64,000 bases of DNA from Brachycybe producta (lineage: Eukaryota; Arthropoda; Diplopoda; Playtdesmida; Andrognathidae), in the NCBI GenBank assembly GCA_036925085.1, contig JAUPFP010000007.1, forward strand, positions 1,208,247 through 1,272,246, in the 5' to 3' direction. This document shows positions 24,982 to 36,967 of the stretch, piece by piece; the stretch's first letter is position 1; every line of letters begins with the position of its first letter. Both the position numbers and the translations under genes were made by a program. Below the pieces are notes generated by a model. The model searched no databases, had not been told where the DNA came from, and worked only from the letters and a program-made list of their open reading frames with translations.

Positions 24982-25773
24982 GAGCCTAGATACACGTCGT
25001 CCATCTTGTTTTGAGCAGACGACAATTGCTCAATTAAAATACAGTAAAGCGCAAAATGCAATAAAAAAGTATTGTTCTTTAAATACTCGATTTATATAAT
25101 TTTTGAAAAGGTTCTTCTATTTTTTAATAACGTTTAAAATCGTACATTTTTTTAATTCCATGTTAAGTCCCATTGGATCAAAACACCGTCACCGAAACAT
25201 TTGAAGAACTCCGATTAAAAACGACTTAGAACAATAGCTAGGGCTCGGATTTTGATACAATATCAACCGGAATGTTTCTCAATATGTGGCTCAAGTGCCA
25301 ATTGTGAAGTGACAATCTCGTTTAGATTTAAAAAAAAATTGTTCCTTCTAATTTAAAAAAAAACAATAGTTAGAGGCTACAACTCTTAATTGACAACTGA
25401 TAGTGACCAGACATCTAGCCTCTCTAATCAGTTTTTTTTAAAAAAAAAAACGTAATTGCAGTTGCTCTAATGATGATAATGCTGATTACTTCACAATTGG
25501 CACTTGGGCCACAAATTGAGAAACATTCCGGTTGATACTGCATCAAAATCCGAGCCCTAACAGTAAAACAATAAGTAGCACGTGCATTAATCTATTGGCT
25601 TCACGATGTTTTCTTTTCATAAGCTAAGCACGCGAAATTATTTTTCTATTAATTATTATGTGACTTCAAACCTGGAGAAAAAACGTTTAAAAAAAAACTT
25701 TTTTCAATCAAAAACGATCGCAGCGCCTACATTCGGAGAAATTTTCAACTAAACGCTGTATCTAGGCTCTTAA
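24978..25773 (+). mobile_element. Family D element, copy 4, internally deleted, with family H nested
   Basis: Shares its left TTAA with copy 3 (CTAGCCTC-TTAA-GAGCCTAG) and ends CTGTATCTAGGCTCTTAA. Much of the tandem-unit region is missing. Confidence 0.8.
25239..25559. mobile_element. Family H inverted-repeat element, copy 2
   Basis: 321 bp, ends TAGGGCTCGGATTTTGAT and its complement; long arms with CCGGAATGTTTCTCAAT. No exact target duplication. Confidence 0.8.
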
Positions 25774-26219
25774 CCTATTTTTGGAATAAAATTGTTCAGT
25801 TTGTCTTTCCGATGGGCGAAACCGCGTTACAATTGCTTTCATTGTTATTTTTTTATAGGTGTTTGTTACGGAGACAATAAATGACGGTCACCCTGTAGGG
25901 TGACATACATCGATCATGTATTTATTAGGCCTATATTACATGTATATATATATGAGATGAGGAGGAGAAGGAGGAAAATTAAATATAAAAATACAATTTC
26001 AAGGTAACACCTGACAACCGTTTTAAAATCAATAAGTTGACAGACAAGAAATAAGTAACAAATTACAGAAATGTGTAAATAGATACATACTGTAGGTATC
26101 GTAAATAATACAAGATTTATCATTTGGTGGACACACAGGTAGGTCTCTAGGTGACCAATGCACTTCAGAACTGTTGGTCTCTAGGTGACCTACACTTTTT
26201 TTTATATCGGTGATTAGGT

Positions 26220-26426
26220 ACAGGCAATTAGAAATCGGGACAAACAGAAGTTGGCTCCGCCCTTTTTATGACGACAGGCAACTTCTAATTGGTTGATTAT
26301 GTAGTCTGACGTCACATGCTCCGCTCTTGTCAACGTCGAACCTCACAACAAAACCAATTAAAAGTTGCCGGTCGTCATAACAAGGGCGGAGCCAGCTTCT
26401 ATTTGTCCCGATTTCTAATTGCCTGT
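26220..26426 (+). mobile_element. Family A MITE, copy 12 (left of a tandem pair)
   Basis: Full length. Followed by 21 bp that are the reverse complement of its own left flank, then copy 13. Confidence 0.9.
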
Positions 26427-26447
26427 ACCTAATCACCGATATAAAAA

Positions 26448-26616
26448 ACAGGCAGTTAGAAATAGGAGAGAACTTCTAATTGGCTGGTAATGTAGTCTGA
26501 CTTCACATGCTCCGCCCTTTTCAACGTCGAACCTCACAACAAACCAATTAGAAGTTGCCGGTCGTCATAAAAAGGGCGTAACCAACTGAAGTTCTTCCCG
26601 ATTTCTAATTGCCTGT
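26448..26616 (+). mobile_element. Family A MITE, copy 13 (right of a tandem pair)
   Basis: Right flank GTGATTAGG (26617-26625) equals the left flank of copy 12 (26210-26218), so the pair shares a single 9-bp duplication. Confidence 0.9.
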
Positions 26617-27452
26617 GTGATTAGGTGGGGTTACGTGTATAGGTCAATGAGTGACCAACAGTTTTTCTCCAAATTGGTGGACACAACATACACACACAAA
26701 AAAGGCCTAAACACACAAGAATGCAACATGAACACTTATTAAAAGTTGTGAATACAAGAAGAAGAAGAAAAAAAACCAATCAGAATTTCCAGACTAATTA
26801 TATATAAATAACTATAGTTAAGAGCTCTTCTAGTATTAATGAAGGTGACTCTTAAGGTGAGAAAAAATCCGTCTGTCATTTTCTAGTTTTATTTACATTT
26901 TACTTCAAAGATTACTTCTTTCCTTTGATGATTTGTCAACGTAAATGTGATATTTTTTTTTACATTTATATAATACATTGTGGTGACGTTTTCTGTTATA
27001 TCGTTAGAAAAGGGCGGCGGCGGCGGGTGGCGAAGGGGCGCCCCTCCCCCTTATGAATTAGCTCCTTTTTATTCAACAGTGAAAATCAATAAAAAGTCTA
27101 ATTGCTTTCATTGCATTAAGGGGTTCAATCGAATTCATTCCGTAGAAAGAGAGAAAAAGTCAACTGAAAGCGTTCATTTACTTAATTTGCATAACTATAC
27201 TAAGGCATATTTTGAGTCTTTTGTTTTAATGCATCAAAAGATCAAATTATTAAAGGTCGAGGTTCAACAAGAAAGTCACTCACTCATTCTTTAAAATCTT
27301 AAAAAAAATTAAGGGTTAAAAAAGACGATGAGAACTTAAAACCTATTAAAGGAAACCTTAAGGCCGCCCACACACGTTCCAGTAAACCTGTCAGATATGA
27401 CTGCGAAGGCACACCTGTGCAGGTCGACCAGACGACAGTAGTGACCGTGCAG

Positions 27453-28038
27453 ACAGGCAATTAGAAATCGGGACGAACATAAGTTGGCTCGGCCCTTTTC
27501 ATAACGACCCGCAAAACTTCTAATTGGTTTATTGTGTGTAGACCTGTGCGCCGTAGCATATTGATCGGCGGCGGCGGCGGGCGAGGTTAAATACGAGCAG
27601 CGGCGGCGGCGACTACCGGCGTCTGGAATTGAACATATCGAACAAATATATCGATTTTTCGATATATTGAATGTGGTAATTATCGATATTAATTGAAATC
27701 GATAAATATCGAATATGGTATCATTTCATTCCTATGGCAGTTTTTGAAACAAAACCAACCAAAACAAATTTGAATTCGGCGGCCGCCAGTCATACACCGG
27801 CGGCGAGTGGCGGCGGGTTTTTAAAAAAAAGTACAAGCGGCGAGCGGCGGCGTTTTTAGCTTCAAAAACACCGGCGGCGGCGGTTTCGCCCGGCGGCGCA
27901 CAGGTCTAATTGTGTGGTTCGATGTTGAAAATGGCGGAGAATGTGACGTCAGACTACATAACCAACCAATTAGAAGTTGCCTGTCGTCATAAAAAGGGCG
28001 GAGAAAACTTCTGTTTGTCCCGATTTCTAATTGCCTGT
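27453..28038 (-). mobile_element. Family A MITE, copy 14, split by a hAT-like element
   Basis: Typical ends. Removing the 370-bp insert and one duplicated 8-mer restores a 208-bp family A element. Confidence 0.9.
27539..27908. mobile_element. hAT-like non-autonomous element with CGG-rich arms
   Basis: 370 bp, ends TAGACCTGTGCGCCG and its complement, exact 8-bp duplication ATTGTGTG. Arms are CGGCGG-rich and the centre holds repeated ATATCGAT words. No ORF. Confidence 0.9.
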
Positions 28039-29573
28039 CAACATAACTGCGCAGTTTTATCATTTACATGCTCCGGTAGACGTGCACAGGCGTGCCTGGC
28101 TCAGGAATACACCTGACATGTTTACCGGAATGTGTGTGGCAGGGCCTTTTTAGTCATTTCCACCTTTGCTACCACAACTTGAGCATTTTTTTTTACTGTT
28201 ATTATATAACAATAAAAGTTGCGCAACAATTTTCCGGTTCCACTACAACCCCCTTAACGAGATGTCTTTTTTTTTTTTCGTTTTCAAATAAATTCCAATT
28301 TGTGTCTTTTTTTAAATGACTGCAATTTATTTTTTATCATAAATCCACCTTAGAATAAAAAAAATAAGAGAAAATTTCATCTTAACCGTTCGGAGAAATA
28401 AAAAGAAGATTTCTTTAAACGTTTTAATTGGTCCTTTTAATTGGTCCTCGCGATGACAAAATAAAAATGATAAATGGGCAACTTGTGTGCAAACGCGCGT
28501 TAAACACGCGTGACACAAGGACACACGTCAATTGTGCCACACACAATTGACAAATGGTCATCTGTTAAATTTTAACGGTAGAAAATAATCTCATTACGGA
28601 AAAAGGTAATTATTTTTTTTTTGTTAAAAAGAAAAAAAGAAAAAGAGATAACAATTTTGGAAAGAGTTGAGAAAAAAAAAAAAAAACTTCCAAAAATGAG
28701 AGAGAAATGTGCAAAAGAGAGAAATAATAATAAGAAATGTTGTGAATATTAAATTATTAGTTGTTATCCCTCTGTAATGGAATTCGAGATAAAAAAATCC
28801 TGCTTTTCATAAGATGACATTTTCGTTTTTGTTGCATCCGTATATCTTATCTTATTATATAATCTACATACGACGTGACCGTGCATTATATAAAGCACGA
28901 TGAAGAAAAGTAAAACGTGCCCCAAGACAACCCATCATTTTGATTGGGGGGGGGGGCCTCCTCCTACCCTACCCTCCTTCATCCTCCTAAATTTCACTAT
29001 ATATACATAAATACAAACAACCATCTGTTTCCATTCTCAGATATGACGAATTTTTTCAGATATTATTATTATGAACATTCATTCATTCAAATGAATTTAT
29101 TTATATGAATAAGAAGAAGGAAGTGAGGGGGAAATTGGTGTTTGTGGAGGGGGAAATAGATGGAGGGAGCCTGCTTTGAGGTTAGTGATCTAAACAAAAA
29201 TACAAGAAATACATTTCAGAATGCAAAATTGCATACTCGTTATAATAATAATATATATATATATTGTGTATACGTGCGCACGTGTGCGCCACCTTCTCCT
29301 GTTTCTCCATAATACATTTGTACAGTAGCATCATCATCATCTGCGCATGTGTGAATTTGCATATATACAAGGTGTTCATAAAGTTCTTCTACACTTTCAC
29401 ACTGTTGAAATAACTGTCACTTTTATATAAAATAGAAACAATCTGCTAAAATGCAACTATAAAAGGGAATTTTTTAGATTTATAATTAATTTTATAAATG
29501 TTAACTTTAAATATATCTCCGGCTATTCAATTCAATTCAACTCAGTACACCTGCAATCAGCTTAAAAGCCATG
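28039..29573. other. Gene-free stretch
   Basis: Poly-A/T runs, poly-G near 28,947, short (TA)n near 29,251. A transposon-end-like ACAAGGTGTTCATAAAG at 29,368. No supported gene. Confidence 0.5.
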
Positions 29574-29641
29574 TGGCAGAGGAGATTGCTCCCAATTCAC
29601 AAATGATTATCATTTGTGAATTGGGAGCATATCCTCTGCCA
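29574..29641. repeat. Near-perfect 68-bp palindrome
   Basis: GCTCCCAATTCACAAATGAT meets its exact complement with no spacer; the outer TGGCAGAGGA / TCCTCTGCCA also pair. Confidence 0.9.
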
Positions 29642-29644
29642 ATA

Positions 29645-29856
29645 AACCGATTAGAAGTTGGCTGTCGTCATAAAAAGGGCGGAGCCAACTGAAGTTCTTG
29701 CCGATTTCTAAATTTTAGAAAATCGTCAAGAACTTCAGTTGGCTCCGCCCTTTTTATGACGACAGCCAACTTCTAATTGGTTTATTGTGTGGTTCGACGT
29801 CGAAAAGGGCGGAGCATGTGACGTCAGACTACATAACCAACCAGTTAGAAGTTGCC
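29645..29856. mobile_element. Rearranged family A, fold-back duplicate
   Basis: A family A half (CGATTAGAAGTTGGCTGTCG to ATTTCTAAA) is followed by its inverted copy plus the core and other half, giving a second palindrome beside the one at 29,574. Confidence 0.8.
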
Positions 29857-30271
29857 AACGAATGGCCGTGTCTTCCCTTACGAAGTTACGAGGATTTATA
29901 TTTAATAAGTCATTAAGTAGGGCAATATTATCAACTGTCATGAAACGTCCGAAAAGGGCAAGGCTTTGGTCCTTTCTTCGACCTGAAGCATAGAAGTCAG
30001 TATACACGTATCTTGAATTCACAGATCTTGCAGCCGTGCTTTAAGTTACTTCTAAATGGGATCCAAAATTAGGGAACAATATTCTAATATAGATCTGACT
30101 AAGGTAAAATAACAGACCTCTTTTACATTTTCTTTACAATGTTTAAGGGTGCGGGCGTTGGAGAAAACGCAACTTTGTGGTTAGCTTTACTGACTACAAA
30201 GGTTAACACGTTTCTAAAGTTTCCTTCGAAAAACACACTACAGTTGTGTTTTAGTTATAGCACTGATCAAG

Positions 30272-30444
30272 ACAGATAATTAGAAATCGGGACAAACAAG
30301 TTGGCTCCGCCCTTTTTATGACGAACGCAACTTCTAATTGGTTGGTTATGTAGTCTGACGTCACATGCTCCGCTCTTTTCAACGTCGAACCACACAACAA
30401 AACCAATTAGAAGTTGCTGTTTGTCCCGATTTCTAATTGCCTGT
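30272..30444 (+). mobile_element. Family A MITE, copy 16
   Basis: Exact 9-bp duplication CTGATCAAG. Right arm deleted between GAAGTTGC and TGTTTGTCCCG. Confidence 0.93.
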
Positions 30445-30507
30445 CTGATCAAGATCATCAAGTGATCACATTTGTTATCATCCCAATCACAAAGATGGAG
30501 TTTAGAA

Positions 30508-30813
30508 CAAGTGTTTTTTTTCAAACTGTGGTCCGCGACGGTGTGTGCCAGGTGGTCCACAAACGGGATCACTGAAGAACATTTTTGTACTTCCAACTGT
30601 CCAAACAGAAGTTACAAATATTGCTAAGTCTCTGATATAAGGGGCCATTGTGTTCTAATATGAGGCGAATGAAGTGTGTCCCATTACTTGCTCGAGGGTA
30701 CTTGCATAAGTACATAAGCAGTACAGGCCTTTTTAAGGTAGGTGGTCCACATGGGTATCGACCCCATTTTTAGTGGTCGATGGACACCACTGGGAAAAGT
30801 TTGATAAACACTG
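30508..30813. mobile_element. hAT-like non-autonomous element
   Basis: 306 bp, ends CAAGTG then TTTCAAACTGTGG, and inverted AAGTTTGATAAACACTG. Exact 8-bp duplication GTTTAGAA on both sides. Confidence 0.88.
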
Positions 30814-31767
30814 GTTTAGAAAGTAGTGAGGTTGGTCTCCACATTTCAGTTGCATTTTACACATTATTTCTACCTCATATAGGGCTTATATAGAAGTGAA
30901 GTTATTACAAATTGAAACTGAAAAAAGGACTTTAAGGACACCCTGTATTTAGAAGCGGACTAGAGAGAGGAAGGGACTGAGAAGGGAGGCGGGGAAGTGC
31001 GGCCCTGATAATAATTCTTATCAGTCCAACAAGCTCCTCTCTCACCAAAACATACAATATTTCTATAATGTACTTTTGATAACCGCCAAAGTAGAAAATC
31101 GATCTTTCTGCACTATTGCCAGGCAATGTAACAACACTCTCAATGAAGTAATAAATCTGCATATTAATTACAAATATTTGAGCCCTTATTTAAGCCTTAC
31201 GCAAAACAAGTAACATTTCATAATAGGAATGTAGATTGGCATATTGGATGTATCCATTTTGCATTATTATTATCATCATCATCATCATACTTGTCTGCTC
31301 ATCTAATACAGTATTAATGTTACATTAATAAATACTATAGGGTCTTATTACAAAAAAAAAACGTCATAAAATCATGACAATCATATCTTACGATGTCTCT
31401 CCTTATGATATATCATTTTATAACTTGTCATCATCATCCAGTGAGAATTATAAAGATATGATTTATTGTTTACATGTTTATAAGCTAAATATGACAATTT
31501 TCTGTCAAAAGGTTTAACTTACGCATTCTATGGCCACATGCTGAGCAATTTTCCAATAAATTAATCGATAATTGTTTATACTTTTTTTTATTAAACATTA
31601 GTAATGGACACCAATTTAGTTTCAAAGGCAAATATCATCCGCTTAAAATGGGATCATTTTAAACTCACTCACATACAAGCTTATACCACAGAATAAGGAG
31701 AACAACAGAAGGGAAACTGAGCAATTAACTTGTGACAGAATTTTTCTGCGCATGTGCGACGCCGCCG

Positions 31768-31920
31768 CACATTGAAATGTATTACTTTCACATGCGCAGT
31801 AATTAAATGCCAAAATGGCGGCTATCAAGTAACCGATTAAAAACGCCATTTTGAAATGTATTACTTTCAAATACGCAGTAATACATTCCACAGTGGCAGC
31901 TATCAAGTAACCGGTTAAAA
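31768..31920. repeat. Tandem duplication, unit of about 80 bp
   Basis: TTGAAATGTATTACTTTCA and GGC(G/A)GCTATCAAGTAACC recur at an offset of about 80 bp. Confidence 0.8.
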
Positions 31921-32810
31921 TAAGATAAGCTTTCAGTCCAAGGTCATGAAATTCTGTCTCAGCAACTTCAAAGGCGCCGCACTAGTTTCCTTTCTGTTCT
32001 TCTCGTTATTCTGTGTTTAATTAGGTGAATTATACGGAATCCAGTTAAGGACATGAACACCAAATAAAAATTGACTTTATTATTAATATTTTAAAATTGA
32101 AATTTACTAAATCAATATTTTAATGTCAATAGTTTATATATTATTATTTAAGTATTAACTCAATATTTTCAGATTAATTAACTGAATAAATTGAATTCGA
32201 TATGTTGTTTGTTTGTCCTTCACAGAGGGCTCTGTAGAACACATTTATTATTTAAATGCATTTAAATTATCAGCTGTGTGTACTAGGTATTACAGTACCG
32301 GTATTTTGAAATATCTAAACATGAAAATACCCATAAGTGATTCAGAGCTAACCTTCTAGTTATTACTAAAACACTTTCAAGTTTCAGAATAAATCATAGT
32401 TGGAGAGGCCCCCCTCCCCGTTTACACTTTAATAGGTCACCTTAAAAAGAGTCTGATCAGTGATTACCTAGTACAATCACCTTATAATGTGTAAAAGATA
32501 TCACAATTTACAATAAATCATAAATCATACATCAATTTACGTCATGAATTATCAACAAAAAAACAAAAAAAGATTCTTCTTCATCTATTAAAAATAAGAT
32601 GACGACGTCCGTCAACATGTAGTTTATCCCTAATTGTCTTCACCGTAAACTATACCTTCAGAGAAAACAATTAAAACGTCTGAAAATGACAGCTCGTAAT
32701 CTTAGTTCATCCGTGTGTCAACGGGGTCTCCCCCTGACCCCCCTCTCTTCTTTCTTGGCGGTGGCTTTGGGTAAAAGCCAATTTTAACAAAAAAAAAGGC
32801 GAATTTGACA

Positions 32811-32862
32811 TTGCATATAAATGGGGCCAAAAGATAACACATTGGGACCCATTTATATGCAA
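32811..32862. repeat. Short hairpin, 15-bp perfect stem
   Basis: TTGCATATAAATGGG and its complement around a 22-nt spacer, with further pairing CCAA/TTGG at the loop base. Confidence 0.8.
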
Positions 32863-33321
32863 CTTAACAAACAGAATCATGACGTCACTCACACACACGC
32901 TGCAACCTTCAGTTCGTCCATATTTATTTTTATTATTTTAGCTGTACAAATGGCGATTACGATGGCCTCTGTTGATAAAAGCAGTCCGTTTGGACGAGGG
33001 TTGGAGGTGGAGGCTATCTATTAGAATAATGGGCCACACAAGAGACCAAATTAACATTCTTTATCCTTAATTAACTACACAAATGGCTACCAGTGGGAAG
33101 GAAATTTGCTCCACCCACCTCCCCAGGAGGCGACTGATTAAGTGACAAATTGAACAAACGCCAAAAAATGTGGCAATTATTCAATTTGGCGCTTAATCAA
33201 CGACACCTTCCCCCTACCTACCTATAAGGTGGAGAAAACTGATGAGGAATGAGTGTGCCAGCAGAGACCAAATTAATCTCCTTAAATTCCATCAAACCCA
33301 ATCCTACAAGCATTAGTAACA

Positions 33322-33529
33322 ACAGGCATTTAAGAAATCGGGACGAACACAAGTTGGATCCGCCCTTTTTATGACGACCGGCAACTTCTAATTGATTGAT
33401 TATGTAGTCTGACGTCACATACTCCGCCCTTTTCAATGTCGAACCACACAACAAACCAATTTAGAAGTTGCCGGTCGTCATAAAAAGGGCGGAGCCAACT
33501 TGTGTTCGTCCCGATTTCTAAATGCCTGT
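33322..33529 (+). mobile_element. Family A MITE, copy 17
   Basis: GCATTAGTA flanks both sides, with 3 extra bases (ACA) before the left terminus. Confidence 0.88.
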
Positions 33530-34470
33530 GCATTAGTAAGCCTCGACCTCCAACCGTCATGGAACACCACACTTATATTTGGATGATCTCTACTCTCTTC
33601 CCGAACATTTATCTTAAGGAAAATATATCCAAATAATAAGGTGTATAAATAATGTAGTTGAGGTGCCCCCCCCCCCATAAACGGGGCCACTCACACGAGA
33701 GCCTTCAAGGGCCCTTTTTGAAAATCATATGTTTTTCTGTGTTGTTGTTGCTAAGAAACTTTGTTTCGCCCTTGAAATCCCTTTCTTGTAGTTTAGAGAT
33801 TATTTCTCTAAACATCGATTTCAAATAATATCCAATGACTTTTCACATAATATAGAAATAATAATAATAATCTAAATAGAATATCATATTTCATATATTA
33901 TATTGTTGCATGTTATTATTGTTCAATTATTACTATTATTATTATTATTATTATTATTTGCCAAGGAGAATAGAAAATACAAATATTTTCAAAAGTTTCT
34001 TATTTCAATTTTTTTTTTTGTATTTTATTAATGGTTTCAATGAGAATTCGTGACGTCATGATTTCTTTTTATTATTATTTAAAAAAAATCCAAACTTCCT
34101 ATACGTTGAATGAAAATGGAGAACTTATACCTGAATTGATTCAAAGTTTCAATTTACCAATTATACTTGAATTTAATTGTCCGTTTTCATTTTCTGTCTG
34201 ATTTTCTAAACTAAACACAAACGGAGAAAGCAAAACTTTTTCTCGATTTTATTTCATGTTGTTTACGACGACAATTTTTGCAAAATAAACAATTATTATT
34301 ATTGTAGATAATATTTCAAACTAGAGTGAAATTATGCAAATAACCTCCCCCCCCCCCTTCCCCCCCACAAATATAAAGCAAAAAAGCGGCGGCGCGCATG
34401 AGCAGAAAAGTAATATAAATTCATTTTTTTCTTCTCTCTCTCTCTCTCTCTCTCTCGCACATTTCATTTC
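33530..34470. other. Gene-free stretch
   Basis: (ATT)n at 33,930-33,957, poly-C near 33,670 and 34,350, (CT)n at 34,434-34,456. Nothing coding. Confidence 0.5.
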
Positions 34471-34545
34471 TTCATCGATTTATTCAGTGATGTGAAGGTT
34501 TTAAAAAACGTGACGTCACGTCAGATTGCTGAATAAATCGATGAA
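34471..34545. repeat. Family E palindrome with CRE in the loop, copy 3
   Basis: 17-bp perfect arms TTCATCGATTTATTCAG (34471-34487) and its complement (34529-34545). Loop holds ACGTGACGTCACGT. Confidence 0.85.
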
Positions 34546-34594
34546 TAACGGTAATGTGCAAATTTAAATCTGTCCAAAGTTCAAGAAAAAAAGA

Positions 34595-34770
34595 AAACTT
34601 AAGTCAAAGTGAAATTTAAAATTAACACTTAAACAAAATGAAACTTAAAGTGAAACTTAAACAAAGTGAAACTTAAAGTGAAACTTAAACAAAGTGAAAC
34701 TTAAAGTGAAACTTAAAGAAAGTGAAACTTAAAGTGAAACTTAAAGTGAAACTTAAAGTGAAACTTAAAA
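34595..34770. repeat. AAAGTGAAACTTA minisatellite
   Basis: About a dozen AAGTGAAACTTA units, some alternating with AACA. Confidence 0.92.
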
Positions 34771-35279
34771 ATTCTTCATAGACTTATAGAAACTTTCTCC
34801 TTGCATCATTGGTTTAAGCTTAACTTTATTTTAAGTAACGTTACTCAATACGGAGATTAAACTTGAAAATTCTGAACAATTAAAAAAAAATGTTGGAACC
34901 CTGCTCAGAGGGTTCAAAAGTTGAGGTTCAAGTGTGAAGTTTTTTCGGTTAAATTTGGACCCTCTTTAAATGATGCATAGGGAGAAGAAGAAACCCCCCC
35001 AAAAAACCCCAAAAAATTAATGAAATATAGTTAGTACTGACCTTTTTAAAAACAAAATGTAAATTACTGAGTAATAATTAGCCATTGGGCATAAAATGTT
35101 TTAAATTACACTTTCACACGTTTTAAAATGATAAATTTTGACAATCTTCTTTTCATGGAACAAAAAAAAACCCAACCATTTAAGAGATAGACAGATAGGA
35201 GGATATTATTATTATTATTATTATTATCATCATCATCATCATTACGTATAGAAAAATATTAAGCCACGTTTACTTTCGG

Positions 35280-35460
35280 ATTGACGGATAGAAAGGGGAG
35301 CCCACGAGGTGTGGTGGCGACGACGGCGACGCGAACACACGTTGCGACCACGATGACGCAATTCGCCGCAGAATAATACATTCAGACAATTGCGTCAACG
35401 TCACTGAAATAATACACACGTCACGACCAATGGAAGGAAAGGAAGGGGGCGGAGTCATAG
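35280..35460. promoter_or_regulatory. CpG-rich patch, possible orphan promoter
   Basis: Unusually GC- and CpG-rich for this window (GGCGACGACGGCGACGCGA), with GACCAATGG and GGGGGCGGAG boxes near 35,428-35,455 and several ACGTCA-type words. No gene start was found beside it. Confidence 0.3.
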
Positions 35461-35689
35461 GTTAAATATCACACAGGTGCACAAATAAATTATAATCCCT
35501 CCCCCCTCCTCGATGTTACCCGTCAAAAGAAGAGTATAATTTCGGTAAATTCACTAGTCAATTTGTGGAATAACCAGCACCTCTAGACACTTTAAGCAAT
35601 TATGTGTCGATAATGTCTAAAATAAGAAGTCAATTTAACCAAATGTTGGTTCGAACGTGTAAACATTCCTCGAACTCTGATTATTCTGT

Positions 35690-36009
35690 TTTATTTTTGA
35701 AAAGAAACTTGAAAGGGGATTAAGAAACTAGAAGGGTATTTTCATGTTTGATATCTTTTAAAATAAGCTTTTTTATGTCAGTTTCAAACAAGACATATTT
35801 TTATTTTATAAAAAATTTTATTTTGAAAGATAAGTTGGCTCCGCCCTTTTCATAACGACCGGCAACTTCTAATTGGTTTGTTGTGTGGTTCGATGTTGAA
35901 AAGGGCAGAGCATGTGACGTCAGACTACATAACCAACCAATTAAAAGTTGCCGGTCGTCATAAAAAGGGCGGAGCCAACTGAAGTTCTCCCCGATTTCTA
36001 ACTGCCTGT
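35690..36009. mobile_element. Truncated family F fused to truncated family A (copy 18)
   Basis: Family F (AAGAAACTAGAAGGGTATTT) runs to TATTTTGAAAGATA and then directly into family A at AGTTGGCTCCGCCC; both lack the ends at the junction. Family A part 35,833-36,009. Confidence 0.75.
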
Positions 36010-36062
36010 AAAGAAAAGACGTTCAACATCATGTCTGAGGCCCAAAAGGACCAATTGTGAAG

Positions 36063-36267
36063 ACAGGCAGTTAGAAATCAGAACTTCAGTTGGCTCCGCC
36101 CCTTTTTATGATGACCGGCAACTTCTAATTGGTTGGTTATGTAATCTGACGTCACATGCCCCGCCCTTAGCAACCTTCGAACCACACAACAAACTAATTA
36201 GAAGTTGCCGGTCGTCATAAAAAGGGGCGGAGCCAACTTCTGCTCGTCCCGATTTCTAATTGCCTGT
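36063..36267 (+). mobile_element. Family A MITE, copy 19
   Basis: Typical termini. The CRE and CCAAT core is present, with TTTTCAACGTC altered to TTAGCAACCTT. Confidence 0.88.
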
Positions 36268-36794
36268 GTGAGAGAGAGCAGATTTGGCATTCCACTTTTA
36301 CGGTGGCGTGTCATCAAGGCCAATCAATATTATTGTTTGATTATTTTTGGCTTTTTTATTTTACATATTGGAAAATTACGGTGGTGTGGCAATTAAATTG
36401 ACATATCATCATTCAGTATAATAGTCACGAGCCAATTTCTATGTCTACCACCACAACTACTACTACTGTTTGTCTGTCTATCTGTCTTGTCTATTGTTGT
36501 TTGACAAACACAAATACACACGTCTATTATTTTCTAATATAGATTTCGGTTTATTCTCAATAATATTTGTCGTCATTTTTTAAAAAAATAAACCCCAACA
36601 CCGATTTTTAAACGAATCCCAACTTCATTCAGACTAAACACAGTTAGAAACATAATTTTGAATTGTTGAACTTTAGTCAAGTGAAAAACACAAAAAATAT
36701 TCTGATAATGCAAAGTAGAAAAAACAACATCTTGAAGAGGATTTTTAAAACTTGAAAATATAAAATGGGCGCAATCGGAAACTAAAAGTTGTTA

Positions 36795-36967
36795 TGCCTT
36801 GTTTCCATTGGGTCAAAAATTTCAACCGGTGAAAAATAGAACGCATGTGGACCCCCCACCCCCACCCCCGCCTATGATAATGAATGGGCTGTGGCCACGT
36901 GTCTTCCATTTTTCACCAGTTGAATTTTCAAAAAGATGAAATTGTCGACCCAGTGGAAACAAGGCAT
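36795..36967. mobile_element. Family K fold-back element, copy 2
   Basis: TGCCTTGTTTCCATTGGG and CCCAGTGGAAACAAGGCA ends. Inner TTTCAACCGGTGAAAAAT / TTTTTCACCAGTTGAA. Confidence 0.85.

Larger units (their letters stand above)
22230..25897. mobile_element. Outer element T, carrier of several nested elements
   Basis: Left end CATAATTTATTGTCCCTGTA and, inverted on the right, TACGGAGACAATAAATGAC; both are followed inward by matching arms (AACAAACGCCTATAAAAA; AACGCGGTTTCCGCCCATCG). Inside lie a family A fragment, two family D copies, a Tc1 derivative and family H. Confidence 0.6.
30814..33321. other. Gene-free stretch
   Basis: Contains a TE-like end AAGGACACCCTGTA (30,936), a tandem duplication (31,768-31,920), a partial family F arm (32,355) and a small hairpin (32,811-32,862). 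ORFs here lack support. Confidence 0.45.

Noticed and set aside
30932..31162. 76-aa minus-strand ORF (VREELVGLIRIII)
   Set aside because: Adjoins a transposon-like end and shows no recognisable domain or splice context.
31643..31906. 87-aa minus-strand ORF
   Set aside because: Covers a tandem duplication and has no protein-like features beyond a chance hydrophobic run.
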